Positions 18,412 through 27,635 of a stretch of 64,000 nt of DNA are shown piece after piece. A program made the position numbers and the translations under genes. This DNA comes from Flavobacterium praedii. Lineage in GTDB: Bacteria > Bacteroidota > Bacteroidia > Flavobacteriales > Flavobacteriaceae. The stretch covers positions 1,017,001 to 1,081,000 of the forward strand of contig NZ_CP113948.1 in the NCBI RefSeq assembly GCF_026810365.1, given 5' to 3'. Positions within the stretch are counted from its first letter, which is position 1, and each line of letters begins with the position of its first letter. The notes beneath the pieces were generated by a model. The model was not told the origin of the DNA, made no database searches, and saw only the letters and a program-made list of their open reading frames with translations.

Positions 18412-18470
18412 GGTTTACAGATTAGTTATTTATTGAAAACCTATTTCGTAGTCGTTTGCTAAGCTGTTTT

Positions 18471-18863
18471 TTACTTGGGAGGATTTCCTTCGTGTGGTGG
18501 ACGAGTCGATTTTTCGAGTTCGAGATACTTTACAAATACATTTTCAGGGATGACTTTTTTTACTTTGGAATCTCTAATTTTTGCAAGTGCCTCTACTTTC
18601 GGTTTTTCCGGCATACGGGGTGGATTAGATTTAAAATCAATTAACTTATCCATTTCTGTAAAAAACTCCTTGTAGACAACACTTATTTTTGCCGTTTGGT
18701 TTTTGTCGAGTTGGAGTGGTTGACAAATTTTTTCGTTTACCATTTTTAATCGTTCTTCAATGGTGGGGGGTTTACGTCCTTTTCCATCAGCTTGGGGCTG
18801 GGCAAAGCAAAAACCTGCAAATAACACAGTAAATAAGGAAGTTATTACAATAATTGATCTCAT
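18471..18863 (-). CDS. Small exported Pro-rich protein, possibly Spy/CpxP-like
   Basis: A 130-residue protein with a signal peptide ending GFCFAQ. The mature part is helical and highly charged with Pro-rich stretches (GKGRKPPTIEERLKMV, NPPRMPEKPK, RPPHEGNPPK). The layout recalls Spy/CpxP periplasmic chaperones, which are helical with LTxxQ motifs; here one QLDKNQ sits where such a motif would be, which is weak. It sits between the TonB receptor and the kinase, 67 and 106 bases from them. Confidence 0.55.
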   Translation of the reverse strand: MRSIIVITSLFTVLFAGFCFAQPQADGKGRKPPTIEERLKMVNEKICQPLQLDKNQTAKISVVYKEFFTEMDKLIDFKSNPPRMPEKPKVEALAKIRDSKVKKVIPENVFVKYLELEKSTRPPHEGNPPK

Positions 18864-18930
18864 AATTATTTGATATTTAATTGGTATTGATTTTGGTTCT
18901 AAAAGTAAATTTTACGATTCTTTTTGTCTC

Positions 18931-21912
18931 TTAAAATTGTAATTTATAAATAAAATTAGGAAAAAAGCCCAATTGATAGGTTGTATTCAAACTCATATTT
19001 TTAGTATCATACGTTTGTGAAAATATATTTTTATGATTGGTCACATTTTGTAAATCCAATGAAAAGGATTGGGATAGTTTTTTGGTTTTGCTATTAATGG
19101 TATAACTTCCTTTTAAATCCAATCGAAAATAATTTGAATAATTGGCCGAATAGGCAGCTGTTGAAAATACTTCTTGACCCGTTGTTTGCGAAGCTGTTAG
19201 GTCTATTGGTGTATAAGCCCTACCGCCAGCATTGGTGAACTTAAGGTCTGTCGAAATTTTATTTTGACCACCTACTTTCCATTCTTTTCCTCCTAAAATA
19301 TTAAAAACATATTTTCCGTTGAAAGCCGTATTTCGCTCCACGCCATCGCTTCCTTTGTATTTTGAACTGTACAAAGACGATGTAAACAAACCGTAATACC
19401 CCTTACTGAAGAATTTTTCAATGGTAACTTCTGCACCATAATTGGTTCCAGTTCCTGCATTGACCAGATTGTCTTCCAAATCGGTTTTGAAGCTTGAACC
19501 CGTGTTCAACATCGAATAACTGCTGGAAAAAGTATTCACTGGAACATTAGAAATAGATTGATAATAGACTTCGGTTTTCACCCTCCAATCTTGAAACGGT
19601 TGCAAATCGTATCCTAAAACAAAATGCTGACTTTTGGTAAAATCTAAATTTTTGTTGTTAAAAGCATACGAACCATCCGTTTTTTGAGTTTGCAAAAAAT
19701 ATACATTTATCGGCTGCATTTGCGAATGCAATCCATACCCCAAACTAAAACTACTGTTGCTATTTACAGCATATTTCAACCCTAATCGTGGTTCAATTGA
19801 AACCGAATTATTCAAGAAAAACTTTTGCGAATGCATGCCTGCATTTAAAGTTAGTTTTTCGTTAAGGTTGAATTTGCCATGAAAAAACACTTGCGCCAAA
19901 TTTGTAAAACTGCTTGTATCCCAAACCTGTTTCCATGCATCAGTATTATTTTGTTTTGTTTTATAAAATAAATCCAAGCCCATCAATTCATCTTGAATAC
20001 CTGCTTTTATAAAAAATTTGGAGTTTACTTTTAAACTATAAGTAGAGCCAAAATTATAGCCCGTTTTGGCCACATTGCTAACTTCTTTGGAAAAAGAAGC
20101 GTTTGCCATTCTGTCAAAATCATACGAAGTTTGGTCTGTTTTAGAATAATTCAATCCAATAGTCGAACTGATAAATGATTTGGTATTGATTTGTTTGAAA
20201 TGATTCAACCCTACTATTCCAATTTTACTAGCAAAATCAACTTGATTGCCGTTTCCGTATAAAGAATTTGAATTTCCACCATCAATATTTATGGTGCTGG
20301 AAGCCAAAATTCCGAACATGGAGAATTTACCCAATTTAGAGGTACCGCTGTTCAATTTAAACGATAAATCTTGATAGGACGGAGTTGCTGTTGTCCCGAT
20401 ATCAACACCAACCAGTTTAGCAACTCCTGCTAATCCGTAGCGATATCCTACCAAATAGGAAGAACCTTTTTCTTTGTTTATGGGGCCTTCAGTCGTGGCT
20501 TCAAGACCAGTAATAATTCCCAATTGAATGGTAGTTTCTCGCTTTTTTGAATTTCCATTTCTAAAACCAATATCAAAAACACCCGAAGTGGCATTCCCAT
20601 ATTCAGCTGGAAAAGCGGATGTAAAGAAATCGGAATTCTTCAACAAATTGGTATTCAATGCACTTACGGCTCCTCCAGTCGTCCCAACCGATGCAAAGTG
20701 ATTGGGATTGGTCACATTCATTCCGTCAATTCGCCACAAAACACCAACCGGAGAATTTCCTCTAATAACAATATCATTTCTGCTATCATCGGGCGTGCTT
20801 ACACCCGCAAAATTGGCGGCCAATCGGGCAACATCGCTTCTGCCGCCTGCAAAGCGATTGACTTCTTCCATAGAAAATGTTCTCGCACTTATGGAGGCCA
20901 ACTTATTAATCGTGCCCGCTTTGTTGGATGTTTTTATAACCACTTCGTCCAGTTTTTTATATTCATCTTCCATCGTTATATCCAAAATCACTTCTTTACC
21001 CGAAGTTACAATCACATTTGGAATTACAACTTCTTTATAGCCTACAAACGTGACTTTAATTTCGTAACGATCAGGAGTAATATCTGTTAGAGTATAATTC
21101 CCTTTTTCATCGGTTACCGTTTGTTTTTCGGAATTGTTTATTTGCACGGTTGCCCCAATTAGGGCTGTTTGCGATAGTTTATCGATCACAATTCCGCGAA
21201 TATTCTGCTTGTTATTTTGAGCAAATGTAGCCGTAGAAAGGAACAGAAGAAAAAGTAATTTTTTCGCCCCAAGTGTAGGCTTTATTCGTTTGAAAAATAG
21301 CACAATACTCAACAGTAGCACTATTAATAAACCCCAAAAAAATAAAGGCGACATTGCTTTGTCTGAATTTGCAGCTGTTGATTTCCATTTCCCATTTTCT
21401 AAAACCAAATTAATTTCTTGCTTATTTTCGTTATTCAAAACGAAAAGTTGGTTGGGCAAGCCTTTTTTTAAAATAATCAAGGAGCTCTGATTGTGTGGAA
21501 TATCCATAAAAAGTGTATTTTTAAAATACATCGATGTGATTTTTTTTGGAAAACCAAATACCTCTGTTACCAATTTAGTTTCATGTCCTAACAAAACTTG
21601 TGGTTTACCAAATTTAAGCGTGTCTTTTGCATTACAAATAAACAAAACACTTTTGTTGAAATGGGCTATTACTAATGCTCGGAATTCTTCGGGTGTTTTG
21701 TATGCATTTTTTGAATATTTATAATCAACCTCACCTTCAAAAGCGGTTAATGAACTGTAGATCTGCAAAAAGCATTTCCCTGTTTCATCTTGATAAATCA
21801 TTACGGTTGACAAATCCGGCTGATGTGCAAATATTGAAAAACTATAAAAAAGGAACAGAATTCCAATTATATATTTTTTCTTTGTTTTGGGATTAAAATA
21901 ATTAGTTAACAT
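18931..21912 (-). CDS. TonB-dependent receptor fused to an N-terminal membrane-anchored domain
   Basis: A 993-residue protein with two parts. Residues 1-30 are a signal peptide (FAHQ cleavage region); 30-185 a soluble extracytoplasmic domain of unknown family; 189-209 a membrane span, ending in the basic FFKRIKPTLGAKK. A second signal-peptide-like segment (LLFLLFLSTATFAQ, about 216-230) then begins a standard TonB receptor: a CarboxypepD-regulatory-like domain (about 233-320), a plug with NDIVIRGNSPVGVLWRIDG, and a beta barrel ending in NFIYKLQF. The start overlaps the preceding YHYH gene by 11 bases, giving translational coupling. No in-frame start codon lies directly before the second signal. 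The ligand is unknown. Confidence 0.85.
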   Translation of the reverse strand: MLTNYFNPKTKKKYIIGILFLFYSFSIFAHQPDLSTVMIYQDETGKCFLQIYSSLTAFEGEVDYKYSKNAYKTPEEFRALVIAHFNKSVLFICNAKDTLKFGKPQVLLGHETKLVTEVFGFPKKITSMYFKNTLFMDIPHNQSSLIILKKGLPNQLFVLNNENKQEINLVLENGKWKSTAANSDKAMSPLFFWGLLIVLLLSIVLFFKRIKPTLGAKKLLFLLFLSTATFAQNNKQNIRGIVIDKLSQTALIGATVQINNSEKQTVTDEKGNYTLTDITPDRYEIKVTFVGYKEVVIPNVIVTSGKEVILDITMEDEYKKLDEVVIKTSNKAGTINKLASISARTFSMEEVNRFAGGRSDVARLAANFAGVSTPDDSRNDIVIRGNSPVGVLWRIDGMNVTNPNHFASVGTTGGAVSALNTNLLKNSDFFTSAFPAEYGNATSGVFDIGFRNGNSKKRETTIQLGIITGLEATTEGPINKEKGSSYLVGYRYGLAGVAKLVGVDIGTTATPSYQDLSFKLNSGTSKLGKFSMFGILASSTINIDGGNSNSLYGNGNQVDFASKIGIVGLNHFKQINTKSFISSTIGLNYSKTDQTSYDFDRMANASFSKEVSNVAKTGYNFGSTYSLKVNSKFFIKAGIQDELMGLDLFYKTKQNNTDAWKQVWDTSSFTNLAQVFFHGKFNLNEKLTLNAGMHSQKFFLNNSVSIEPRLGLKYAVNSNSSFSLGYGLHSQMQPINVYFLQTQKTDGSYAFNNKNLDFTKSQHFVLGYDLQPFQDWRVKTEVYYQSISNVPVNTFSSSYSMLNTGSSFKTDLEDNLVNAGTGTNYGAEVTIEKFFSKGYYGLFTSSLYSSKYKGSDGVERNTAFNGKYVFNILGGKEWKVGGQNKISTDLKFTNAGGRAYTPIDLTASQTTGQEVFSTAAYSANYSNYFRLDLKGSYTINSKTKKLSQSFSLDLQNVTNHKNIFSQTYDTKNMSLNTTYQLGFFPNFIYKLQF

Positions 21913-22882
21913 AAGCTCCTTTCAAACAATTAATAAAATTATTTGCTCCAGCTTTGTCTACATGATAATGATATCCTCTTATTGCATCACTATGTCCTCT
22001 GCATTCATCGAGATCGGTTGATTCAGCTCCTTTTGTATCCAGTCTTGCATACAATCCATGACCATCAATTGCATAACCAATCATAGGTGCATGTCCATCC
22101 GTTTGGGCAATTTCTTTCGATTTTCCATTGGCTGCATGATAATGGTAACCCGCTCCCAAATTGATATGTCCACCGGCATCGTCAAATGGTGCTAGTGTAT
22201 ATGCTGCCAAAATAATGCTAACCGGTGCCGGAGCATCAAATCGAACTCCGTTAAAAGCAATTCCTCTTAGACTAGGTCCAGAAGATTGTGGCCCCATTCC
22301 GAATTGTATGGAATTAGTTAGTTTAACAGGACTTACTGGGAGATAATAGGTTTGAGTTAAATTAGCAACGTACGAAGGTAAACATTCCACACAAAAATTT
22401 TTGTATTCTGGTCCTACACTTGGGTTTGCAGCTGCCTGGCATTCGGCTTGTGTTTTGGTTTTAATCACTTCGCCTGTACTACTTTTGTACATCATCCAAG
22501 TAGGATCAGAAAAAAAAGTGGCTAAATTTTTTATAAATGCACCATCCACATCATATACATTTCCGTCTTTTAACCAAATTCCACCAGCATCTGCTCCATC
22601 CGAAATATTTGTGGGACACCATGGACCCATCGCATGATCAGTGGGAGTACCTTTGCTAACAATTTTATAACAATCCACAGTTGTTCCATTTGAGAGTGTC
22701 TTGGAAACAATACTTATTGGTTCCGCTAATCCTGCAAGAATAAAATTATCCGAATTTACTTTTACAACGGTGCTAACAGTTGTGTCAACTGCATTTTCAT
22801 TGTCTTTGCTACATCCGAAAGTAATTAATACTATTACAATTAGCACTGCTATTTTCTCGATTTTGATTTTTTTGTTTTTCAT
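21902..22882 (-). CDS. YHYH-domain lipoprotein (second copy)
   Basis: A 326-residue lipoprotein with signal peptide and Cys in LITFGCSKD. It has the repeated histidine motif that names the family: GAGYHYHAANG and GYHYHVDKAG, with HAPMIGYAIDGHGLYA between them. Several Cys pairs (AECQ, FCVEC) are also present. The YHYH family has no assigned function; clustered His and Cys suggest metal or cofactor binding, which is inference. It starts 11 bases after the SCO gene and overlaps the receptor start by 11 bases. Confidence 0.85.
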   Translation of the reverse strand: MKNKKIKIEKIAVLIVIVLITFGCSKDNENAVDTTVSTVVKVNSDNFILAGLAEPISIVSKTLSNGTTVDCYKIVSKGTPTDHAMGPWCPTNISDGADAGGIWLKDGNVYDVDGAFIKNLATFFSDPTWMMYKSSTGEVIKTKTQAECQAAANPSVGPEYKNFCVECLPSYVANLTQTYYLPVSPVKLTNSIQFGMGPQSSGPSLRGIAFNGVRFDAPAPVSIILAAYTLAPFDDAGGHINLGAGYHYHAANGKSKEIAQTDGHAPMIGYAIDGHGLYARLDTKGAESTDLDECRGHSDAIRGYHYHVDKAGANNFINCLKGAYVN

Positions 22883-22893
22883 ATTAAGTTTTT

Positions 22894-23544
22894 TTAGTAG
22901 GTTTCTTTTTCTAATGTTTTGATATCATCCAGCATTTGTTGCATTTCCAATTCCAAAGTTCCGTTGTAAATGCCTCTTATTCTTTTGGTTTTATCCACCA
23001 AAATAAAATGTTCTGTATGCAGGAATTCCGTGCTGTCTTTACTAAAACCAATGTCTTCTTCGGCAAAATAGGATTTGCGGGCCAAACTGTAAATGTCATT
23101 TTTAGAACCCGTCAGAAAATGCCAATTTGGATTCGAAATTTCATTTTTAGCTTTATAATTTTTTAATACAGTCGGTGTGTCAATCCAAGGCGTAACCGAA
23201 TAGGAGAGCAATACAATATTGGAATGGAATTTTAGGCTTTCGTTTACAATTTTTAGGTTGGTTGTCATTTTTGGGCAAATGCTGCCACAGGTCGTGAAGA
23301 TAAAATTGGCAATGTGAATTTTCCCTTCAATCGATTTTTGAGAAATCAGAATACTATCTTGATCCCAAAAAGAAAAATTAGCAATCGTGTGTTTGATTTT
23401 AGATTCCATTTCGGATTTATCGGTAAGGAATATTGGCGTGAATTCGGGCTCGTTATAATAGGGTAAAGCAATGGCTTCCTCTTTTTTATTCGAACAACTT
23501 ATCAATATTAAACTACTGAACAACAAAAACACTATCCGATACAT
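22894..23544 (-). CDS. SCO1/SenC-family copper-binding thioredoxin-fold lipoprotein
   Basis: A 216-residue protein starting at MYRIVFLLFSSLILISC, chosen because it gives a signal peptide with a lipobox; a longer frame start at 23574 is less likely. SCO proteins deliver Cu to the CuA site of cytochrome oxidase or act as thiol-disulfide enzymes. The Cu ligands are present: CxxxC in FTTCGSICPK and the distal His in LHTEHFILVDK. No cytochrome oxidase genes are nearby, so it may serve the YHYH/TonB system. It overlaps the MORN gene end by 32 bases. Confidence 0.88.
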   Translation of the reverse strand: MYRIVFLLFSSLILISCSNKKEEAIALPYYNEPEFTPIFLTDKSEMESKIKHTIANFSFWDQDSILISQKSIEGKIHIANFIFTTCGSICPKMTTNLKIVNESLKFHSNIVLLSYSVTPWIDTPTVLKNYKAKNEISNPNWHFLTGSKNDIYSLARKSYFAEEDIGFSKDSTEFLHTEHFILVDKTKRIRGIYNGTLELEMQQMLDDIKTLEKETY

Positions 23545-24082
23545 TTTTACAATTTTTAGTTCCCAATAAACCATATCTTTTTCCTTTTATAATTACATAG
23601 TTGGCTCTAATTTTGCCATTGTCATACCATAATTTTTGACTTCCTTCTTCCTGACCGTCTTTAAAATGTGCCAAATGAATTAATTTTCCATCGAACGTCC
23701 ATTCGCTCAATTCGCCTTCATATCCATCATTTTTGGCAATGAATTCAAACCGTTTGTTTCCGTTTTCCCAATAAGCCAATTGTTTTCCGTTCTTTTTCCC
23801 ATTGAAATAAAAACGTGATTCCATCAGTTGTTTGTTGGGATACCATTTTTGGCAAACGCCACTCAATTGACCGTTGATAAAACCTTCTGAAGAAATAGTA
23901 TCTTGATTGGGATATAATTCAAATAAAAAACCGGAATATTTTTCTTTATTTAAATAGACAACATCATTCAAAACCGTAATTTCTTTGGATGATTTTAGGC
24001 TATAGATTTTAGGTACTTTTGACTCATTCTTGGAACAGGAACAAACCAAAAGAAACAGAAAATAAATTTTGAAAAATTTCAT
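23513..24082 (-). CDS. MORN-repeat (YwqK-type) lipoprotein
   Basis: A 189-residue protein with a lipoprotein signal (LLVCSCSKN) and several MORN_2 repeats: SEGFINGQLSGVCQKWYPN, ESRFYFNGKKNGKQLAYW, LAHFKDGQEEGSQKLWYD. Databases often name such proteins YwqK-family antitoxins, but no toxin partner is visible and this copy is exported, so an antitoxin role is unlikely. It begins at the base after the stop of the first YHYH gene and overlaps the SCO start, so it belongs to the operon. Confidence 0.8.
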   Translation of the reverse strand: MKFFKIYFLFLLVCSCSKNESKVPKIYSLKSSKEITVLNDVVYLNKEKYSGFLFELYPNQDTISSEGFINGQLSGVCQKWYPNKQLMESRFYFNGKKNGKQLAYWENGNKRFEFIAKNDGYEGELSEWTFDGKLIHLAHFKDGQEEGSQKLWYDNGKIRANYVIIKGKRYGLLGTKNCKNVSDSVFVVQ

Positions 24083-24862
24083 TTATTGTGAAATAGTTCC
24101 AGGTGTTCCGTAAAATCCGTTTCCGTTTAAATAGGGTGCTTCATCGGTAAAATGGTAATGATAAATACCATTTGGATAATCAACAGTTGCGTGAGTATGA
24201 CCGTGATAAACATCTAAAACGGCATTGGTAACCACCGTTCCGTTCTCTTCTTGTGGGCCATAAACAGGAAAACCATCCAATAAAAATCCTATCAAACCCG
24301 ATTTTGTCGATTTTACAGTAGTTAAATACAAAGGCTCCACGTGATAATGATACACTCCTTGTTGTTGTGGATGTCCATAATATTTGTCGAAAGTGGCAAT
24401 TTCGCCTGTCAAAGCTTGGTTGTTAGGTCCTGCATATTGGTTGAAAAGCGCCACTCCATTTATAGCTACACCAATTGCACCTAAAGGCGTAGCAGCATGT
24501 GTCGAAGCCACTACAGGATTTAATGGTATTTTGATTGTAGCGGTTTGTTCAATTATCGAATTTGGATTTTTGACAAAAGTATTACCACCAAAAGTGGTTC
24601 CAGAATAGGATTCGTATAAGGCATTAGTTGTTGGATAATAAGCACTTTTATGATCTGGCAGATCTTTTGTTTTAATGTAAATATAGGTTCCATCACTGGT
24701 AATGCTGGTCGCTCCATATATTTTTTTGTAAACAGCTGGGATTTCAGTTGTTGCTGTGGTTGTATTTGTTATGGTATCTTCGCTGTCATTATTACTGCAA
24801 CTTATAATGCTGCCAAAAGCAATTCCAATTACTAACAAAGCACTCATTTTTATATTTCTCAT
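24083..24862 (-). CDS. YHYH-domain lipoprotein (first copy)
   Basis: A 259-residue lipoprotein with Cys in SIISCSNND. The two family motifs are QGVYHYHVEP and GIYHYHFTDE, with GHPQQ and DVYHGHTHATVDYPNG adding His. It is a divergent paralog of the other YHYH protein in the same operon. It is the first gene after the operon promoter, and its stop abuts the MORN gene start. Confidence 0.85.
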   Translation of the reverse strand: MRNIKMSALLVIGIAFGSIISCSNNDSEDTITNTTTATTEIPAVYKKIYGATSITSDGTYIYIKTKDLPDHKSAYYPTTNALYESYSGTTFGGNTFVKNPNSIIEQTATIKIPLNPVVASTHAATPLGAIGVAINGVALFNQYAGPNNQALTGEIATFDKYYGHPQQQGVYHYHVEPLYLTTVKSTKSGLIGFLLDGFPVYGPQEENGTVVTNAVLDVYHGHTHATVDYPNGIYHYHFTDEAPYLNGNGFYGTPGTISQ

Positions 24863-25188
24863 ACTTGAATATTTTAAAGTTTATTCAAAAGTATTTCTTG
24901 TATTCGCTTCTAAAAAGTTAGTTTTGGTTGAGTTGTAGAAAAATCGTGTTGAGTCGTTATAGAGACACAGTTTTCAAAATTTGCAAAGGTAGTTTCGAGA
25001 ATTTTTTTTTTCAATACTAATAAAGCAAACTGACAAAGTTAATTAAGCACTTTCTTCATTGAATTGGCGTTAATTCGTGTCAAATTTTTGTCAAGTCTAA
25101 ATTGTGACGACTTTCAAAACAATAATAAAAAATTAATCTTAAATACTTCATCGTCTAGTTGTTATAAAATAAACTATTTAATAACTTT
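24863..25188. other. Intergenic region between the YHYH operon and the LOG gene
   Basis: Apart from the minus-strand promoter listed separately, this divergent intergenic region is AT-rich and shows no ORF or strong hairpin. Confidence 0.4.
24984..25014 (-). promoter_or_regulatory. Consensus promoter of the YHYH-SCO-TonB operon
   Basis: On the minus strand: TTG (25012-25014), 20 bases, TACCTTTG (24984-24991). Both boxes match the flavobacterial consensus TTG-N(17-23)-TAnnTTTG. Transcription should begin near 24976, leaving a leader of about 115 bases before the first YHYH start. Confidence 0.65.
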
Positions 25189-25941
25189 ATGGTTGCCATG
25201 AAAAAGCTGTCACCATATCGACTATCCAAAGACGAATCGGCTTTCGTCCAAGGACCTTTGTCTCGTTTTAAGGAGTTGGTTTTTACTTTCAAGGTACAAT
25301 ATAACTTTATCAAGGCTTTTCGTAAAATGCACTTTATTGGGCCCTGTGTCACGGTTTTTGGGTCGGCACGTTTTGGTCCGGAGATGGATCATTATCAGGA
25401 TGCGGAACGAATTGGAGCTGCAATGGCAAAGCTGGGTTTTACCGTAATGACTGGTGGCGGCCCCGGTATTATGGAAGCTGCCAATAAAGGCGCTTATGAA
25501 GCAGGTGGCTATTCCGTGGGTTGTAATATTGTACTTCCCGTGGAGCAAAAACCAAATCCGTATCTCCACAAATGGATTTATATTCCGTATTTTTTTGTTC
25601 GAAAAGTGATTCTTGTGAAATATTCCTTCGCCTTCATAGTGATGCCTGGCGGAATTGGCACTTTGGACGAATTGTTTGAAGCCCTGACTTTAATTCAAAC
25701 CAAAATTATTGCCGGATTTCCCGTCGTGATTTTTGATACTGAATATCATAAAAATTTGTGTGAACATATTGATATGATGGTGCAACACGAAAGCATCAGT
25801 CCTGCAGATATGCAATTATTGTTTGTAACGGATTCCGTTCCCGATTTGGTAGCGCATATCGAAAATCACGCCATTAAAAAGTTTGGACTGAGGAAGATTC
25901 AATATAAACCAAAATGGTGGTTTGGAGAGCGTAGCAGGTAA
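25189..25941 (+). CDS. LOG-family protein (cytokinin riboside 5'-monophosphate phosphoribohydrolase-like)
   Basis: A 250-residue Rossmann-fold protein. LOG enzymes split nucleoside 5'-monophosphates into base and ribose phosphate. The two conserved motifs are GGGPGIMEAANKGA (phosphate binding) and PGGIGTLDELFEALT (catalytic Arg/Glu region, PGGxGTxxE). The protein is longer than plant LOGs, with an extra N-terminal 55 residues and a C-terminal extension, like the TIGR00730 bacterial group. The start may be 25189 or the ATG at 25198. It stands alone and is divergent from the YHYH operon. Confidence 0.87.
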   Translation: MVAMKKLSPYRLSKDESAFVQGPLSRFKELVFTFKVQYNFIKAFRKMHFIGPCVTVFGSARFGPEMDHYQDAERIGAAMAKLGFTVMTGGGPGIMEAANKGAYEAGGYSVGCNIVLPVEQKPNPYLHKWIYIPYFFVRKVILVKYSFAFIVMPGGIGTLDELFEALTLIQTKIIAGFPVVIFDTEYHKNLCEHIDMMVQHESISPADMQLLFVTDSVPDLVAHIENHAIKKFGLRKIQYKPKWWFGERSR

Positions 25942-26125
25942 TGTATTTGTTTTTTCTTTTTGGAGTAGTAAGGCAATTGGGTGATTTAGCAGAGCTTTCC
26001 TAGAATTAAATAGAATTTGTTTTTTTTAGAAATACTTCGGGGAGTGGGTTTTCAATAAGAATGTAGTTATAGTAGTTTTCTAATGATAAATCTAGGTTTA
26101 AGTCTACTTTCAAAATAAGTTTTAA

Positions 26126-26896
26126 TTATTTTTTTAAAAACACATCGTAAGCAAATCGAATTAATGTACCTAATACAACGACTAAAAAGAAGATTCGGAT
26201 GAATTTATTACCTCGATTGATGGCTATTTTGGCCCCTATCCAACCACCAGTTGCATTACTGGCAGCCATCGGTAAGGCGATAGCCCAGATGATTTTACCT
26301 TTGAGCATGAATAAACAGATAGAACCAAAATTTGTTGCCAGATTTACCATCTTGGCATTGGCAGAAGCGTGCAAGAAGTCAAATCCCATTAAGGCGATAA
26401 AGGCAACAACAAGAAAGCTTCCCGTGCCAGGACCAATAAATCCATCGTAAAATCCTACCACAAAACTGATTCCAACGCCATTCAAAATTTGGGTTCTTGG
26501 AGAAATATCTCTAACTTGATGTTGTCCAAAATTTTTCTTTGCATAAGTATAAATTGCCAATAAAGAAAGAACCACCAGTAATAATGGTTTCATGAAATCA
26601 TTGCTCACATAGGTTAATACTGTCGATCCCAAAAAGGCAGCTGGAAAGGCCAAGAGCATCATGATAATGAGGATTCGCCAATTGATTGTGACTTTTTTCA
26701 TGTATTGATAAGCGGCGAATGAAGTACCACTAAAGGCTGGAATTTTCAAGGATCCTATCACTGTAGATACGGGAAGATTAGGTAATAAGATAAGTCCCAC
26801 CGGAGTTTGTATGAGACCGCCACCACCTACAATTGCATCAATAAAACCTGCGAAAAAAGCAGCTAAACAAAGTAAAACGATGATGTAGGTCTCCAT
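26126..26896 (-). CDS. TSUP-family membrane transporter (TauE/SafE-like)
   Basis: A 256-residue inner-membrane protein with about eight spans in two related halves. The family motif is FFAGFIDAIVGGGGLIQTP near the N-terminus and its echo VVGFYDGFIGPGTGSFLVV in the second half. TSUP proteins export or import sulfite, sulfoacetate and other small organosulfur anions; substrate cannot be told from sequence. The gene is alone, with no sulfur-metabolism neighbours. Confidence 0.88.
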   Translation of the reverse strand: METYIIVLLCLAAFFAGFIDAIVGGGGLIQTPVGLILLPNLPVSTVIGSLKIPAFSGTSFAAYQYMKKVTINWRILIIMMLLAFPAAFLGSTVLTYVSNDFMKPLLLVVLSLLAIYTYAKKNFGQHQVRDISPRTQILNGVGISFVVGFYDGFIGPGTGSFLVVAFIALMGFDFLHASANAKMVNLATNFGSICLFMLKGKIIWAIALPMAASNATGGWIGAKIAINRGNKFIRIFFLVVVLGTLIRFAYDVFLKK

Positions 26897-27089
26897 ATAA
26901 TTTGAATTCGATTTGGTATTTCTCTCTTGCAGATTAACTTAGAAAATAAGATTTTTTTTTAAAACTTTACGGTTGTTCGATTTTAAGACAGATAACAAAA
27001 ATACTATTCCACATTCTATTATTGCAAAAAATTAGCTATTGATTTCGTTTCAAAAACATTATTTTTGCTTTTTTAAAAAATAGAACAAA

Positions 27090-27611
27090 ATGGATATTTC
27101 AAAAATACTAGAATTATTGAGTTATACTTTACCCGCAATTATCACAGGGATGGTTGCTTATTACTTTTTTAATTTACATACCAAAAATGAAGAAGGAAGG
27201 CGTCGCTATTTATTGATGAAAGACGGGCAAAAAAACTCCATGCCTTTGCGTTTACAAGCTTACGAGCGTATGACCCTGTTTTTGGAACGCATTAGTCTTT
27301 CTAATTTACTGACTCGTATTTCTCCTATTTCGACCGACAAAAATGATTACGCCAATTTTGTTATTGCTCAAATCGATCAGGAATTTGAACATAATTTGGC
27401 ACAACAAATTTATATGACCGATGAATGTTGGACAATTATTACGACTGCCAAAAATGCTACAATCCAAATGATTCGAAAAGCGGCTATGAGTCCAATTGTA
27501 AATAATGCGGATCAATTGAGAGAAACTTTGTTGAATGATTTACTAGAAAGGCAAACGCCAAGCAATGCAGCTTTGGGTTATATCAAAAAAGAAGTGAGCC
27601 AGATGTGGTAA
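27090..27611 (+). CDS. Conserved Bacteroidetes membrane-anchored protein, function unknown
   Basis: A 173-residue protein. One N-terminal membrane span (residues 9-28, LSYTLPAIITGMVAYYFF) is followed by a cytoplasmic helical domain with conserved-looking PLRLQAYERMTLFLERI and QIDQEFEHNLAQQIYMTD. I recognise the pattern as a common flavobacterial hypothetical protein but know no function. It is a single gene with its own terminator. Confidence 0.7.
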   Translation: MDISKILELLSYTLPAIITGMVAYYFFNLHTKNEEGRRRYLLMKDGQKNSMPLRLQAYERMTLFLERISLSNLLTRISPISTDKNDYANFVIAQIDQEFEHNLAQQIYMTDECWTIITTAKNATIQMIRKAAMSPIVNNADQLRETLLNDLLERQTPSNAALGYIKKEVSQMW

Positions 27612-27635
27612 TTTTAGTTGCTTAGATTCTAAGAG

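Noticed and set aside
20698..21090. 130-residue ORF on the plus strand inside the TonB-receptor gene
   Set aside because: It is antisense to a strongly supported gene, has no recognisable domain and is typical of shadow frames in this composition.
23513..24082. Naming the MORN-repeat protein as a toxin-antitoxin antitoxin
   Set aside because: It has a lipoprotein signal, no toxin gene lies nearby, and it sits within an envelope operon.
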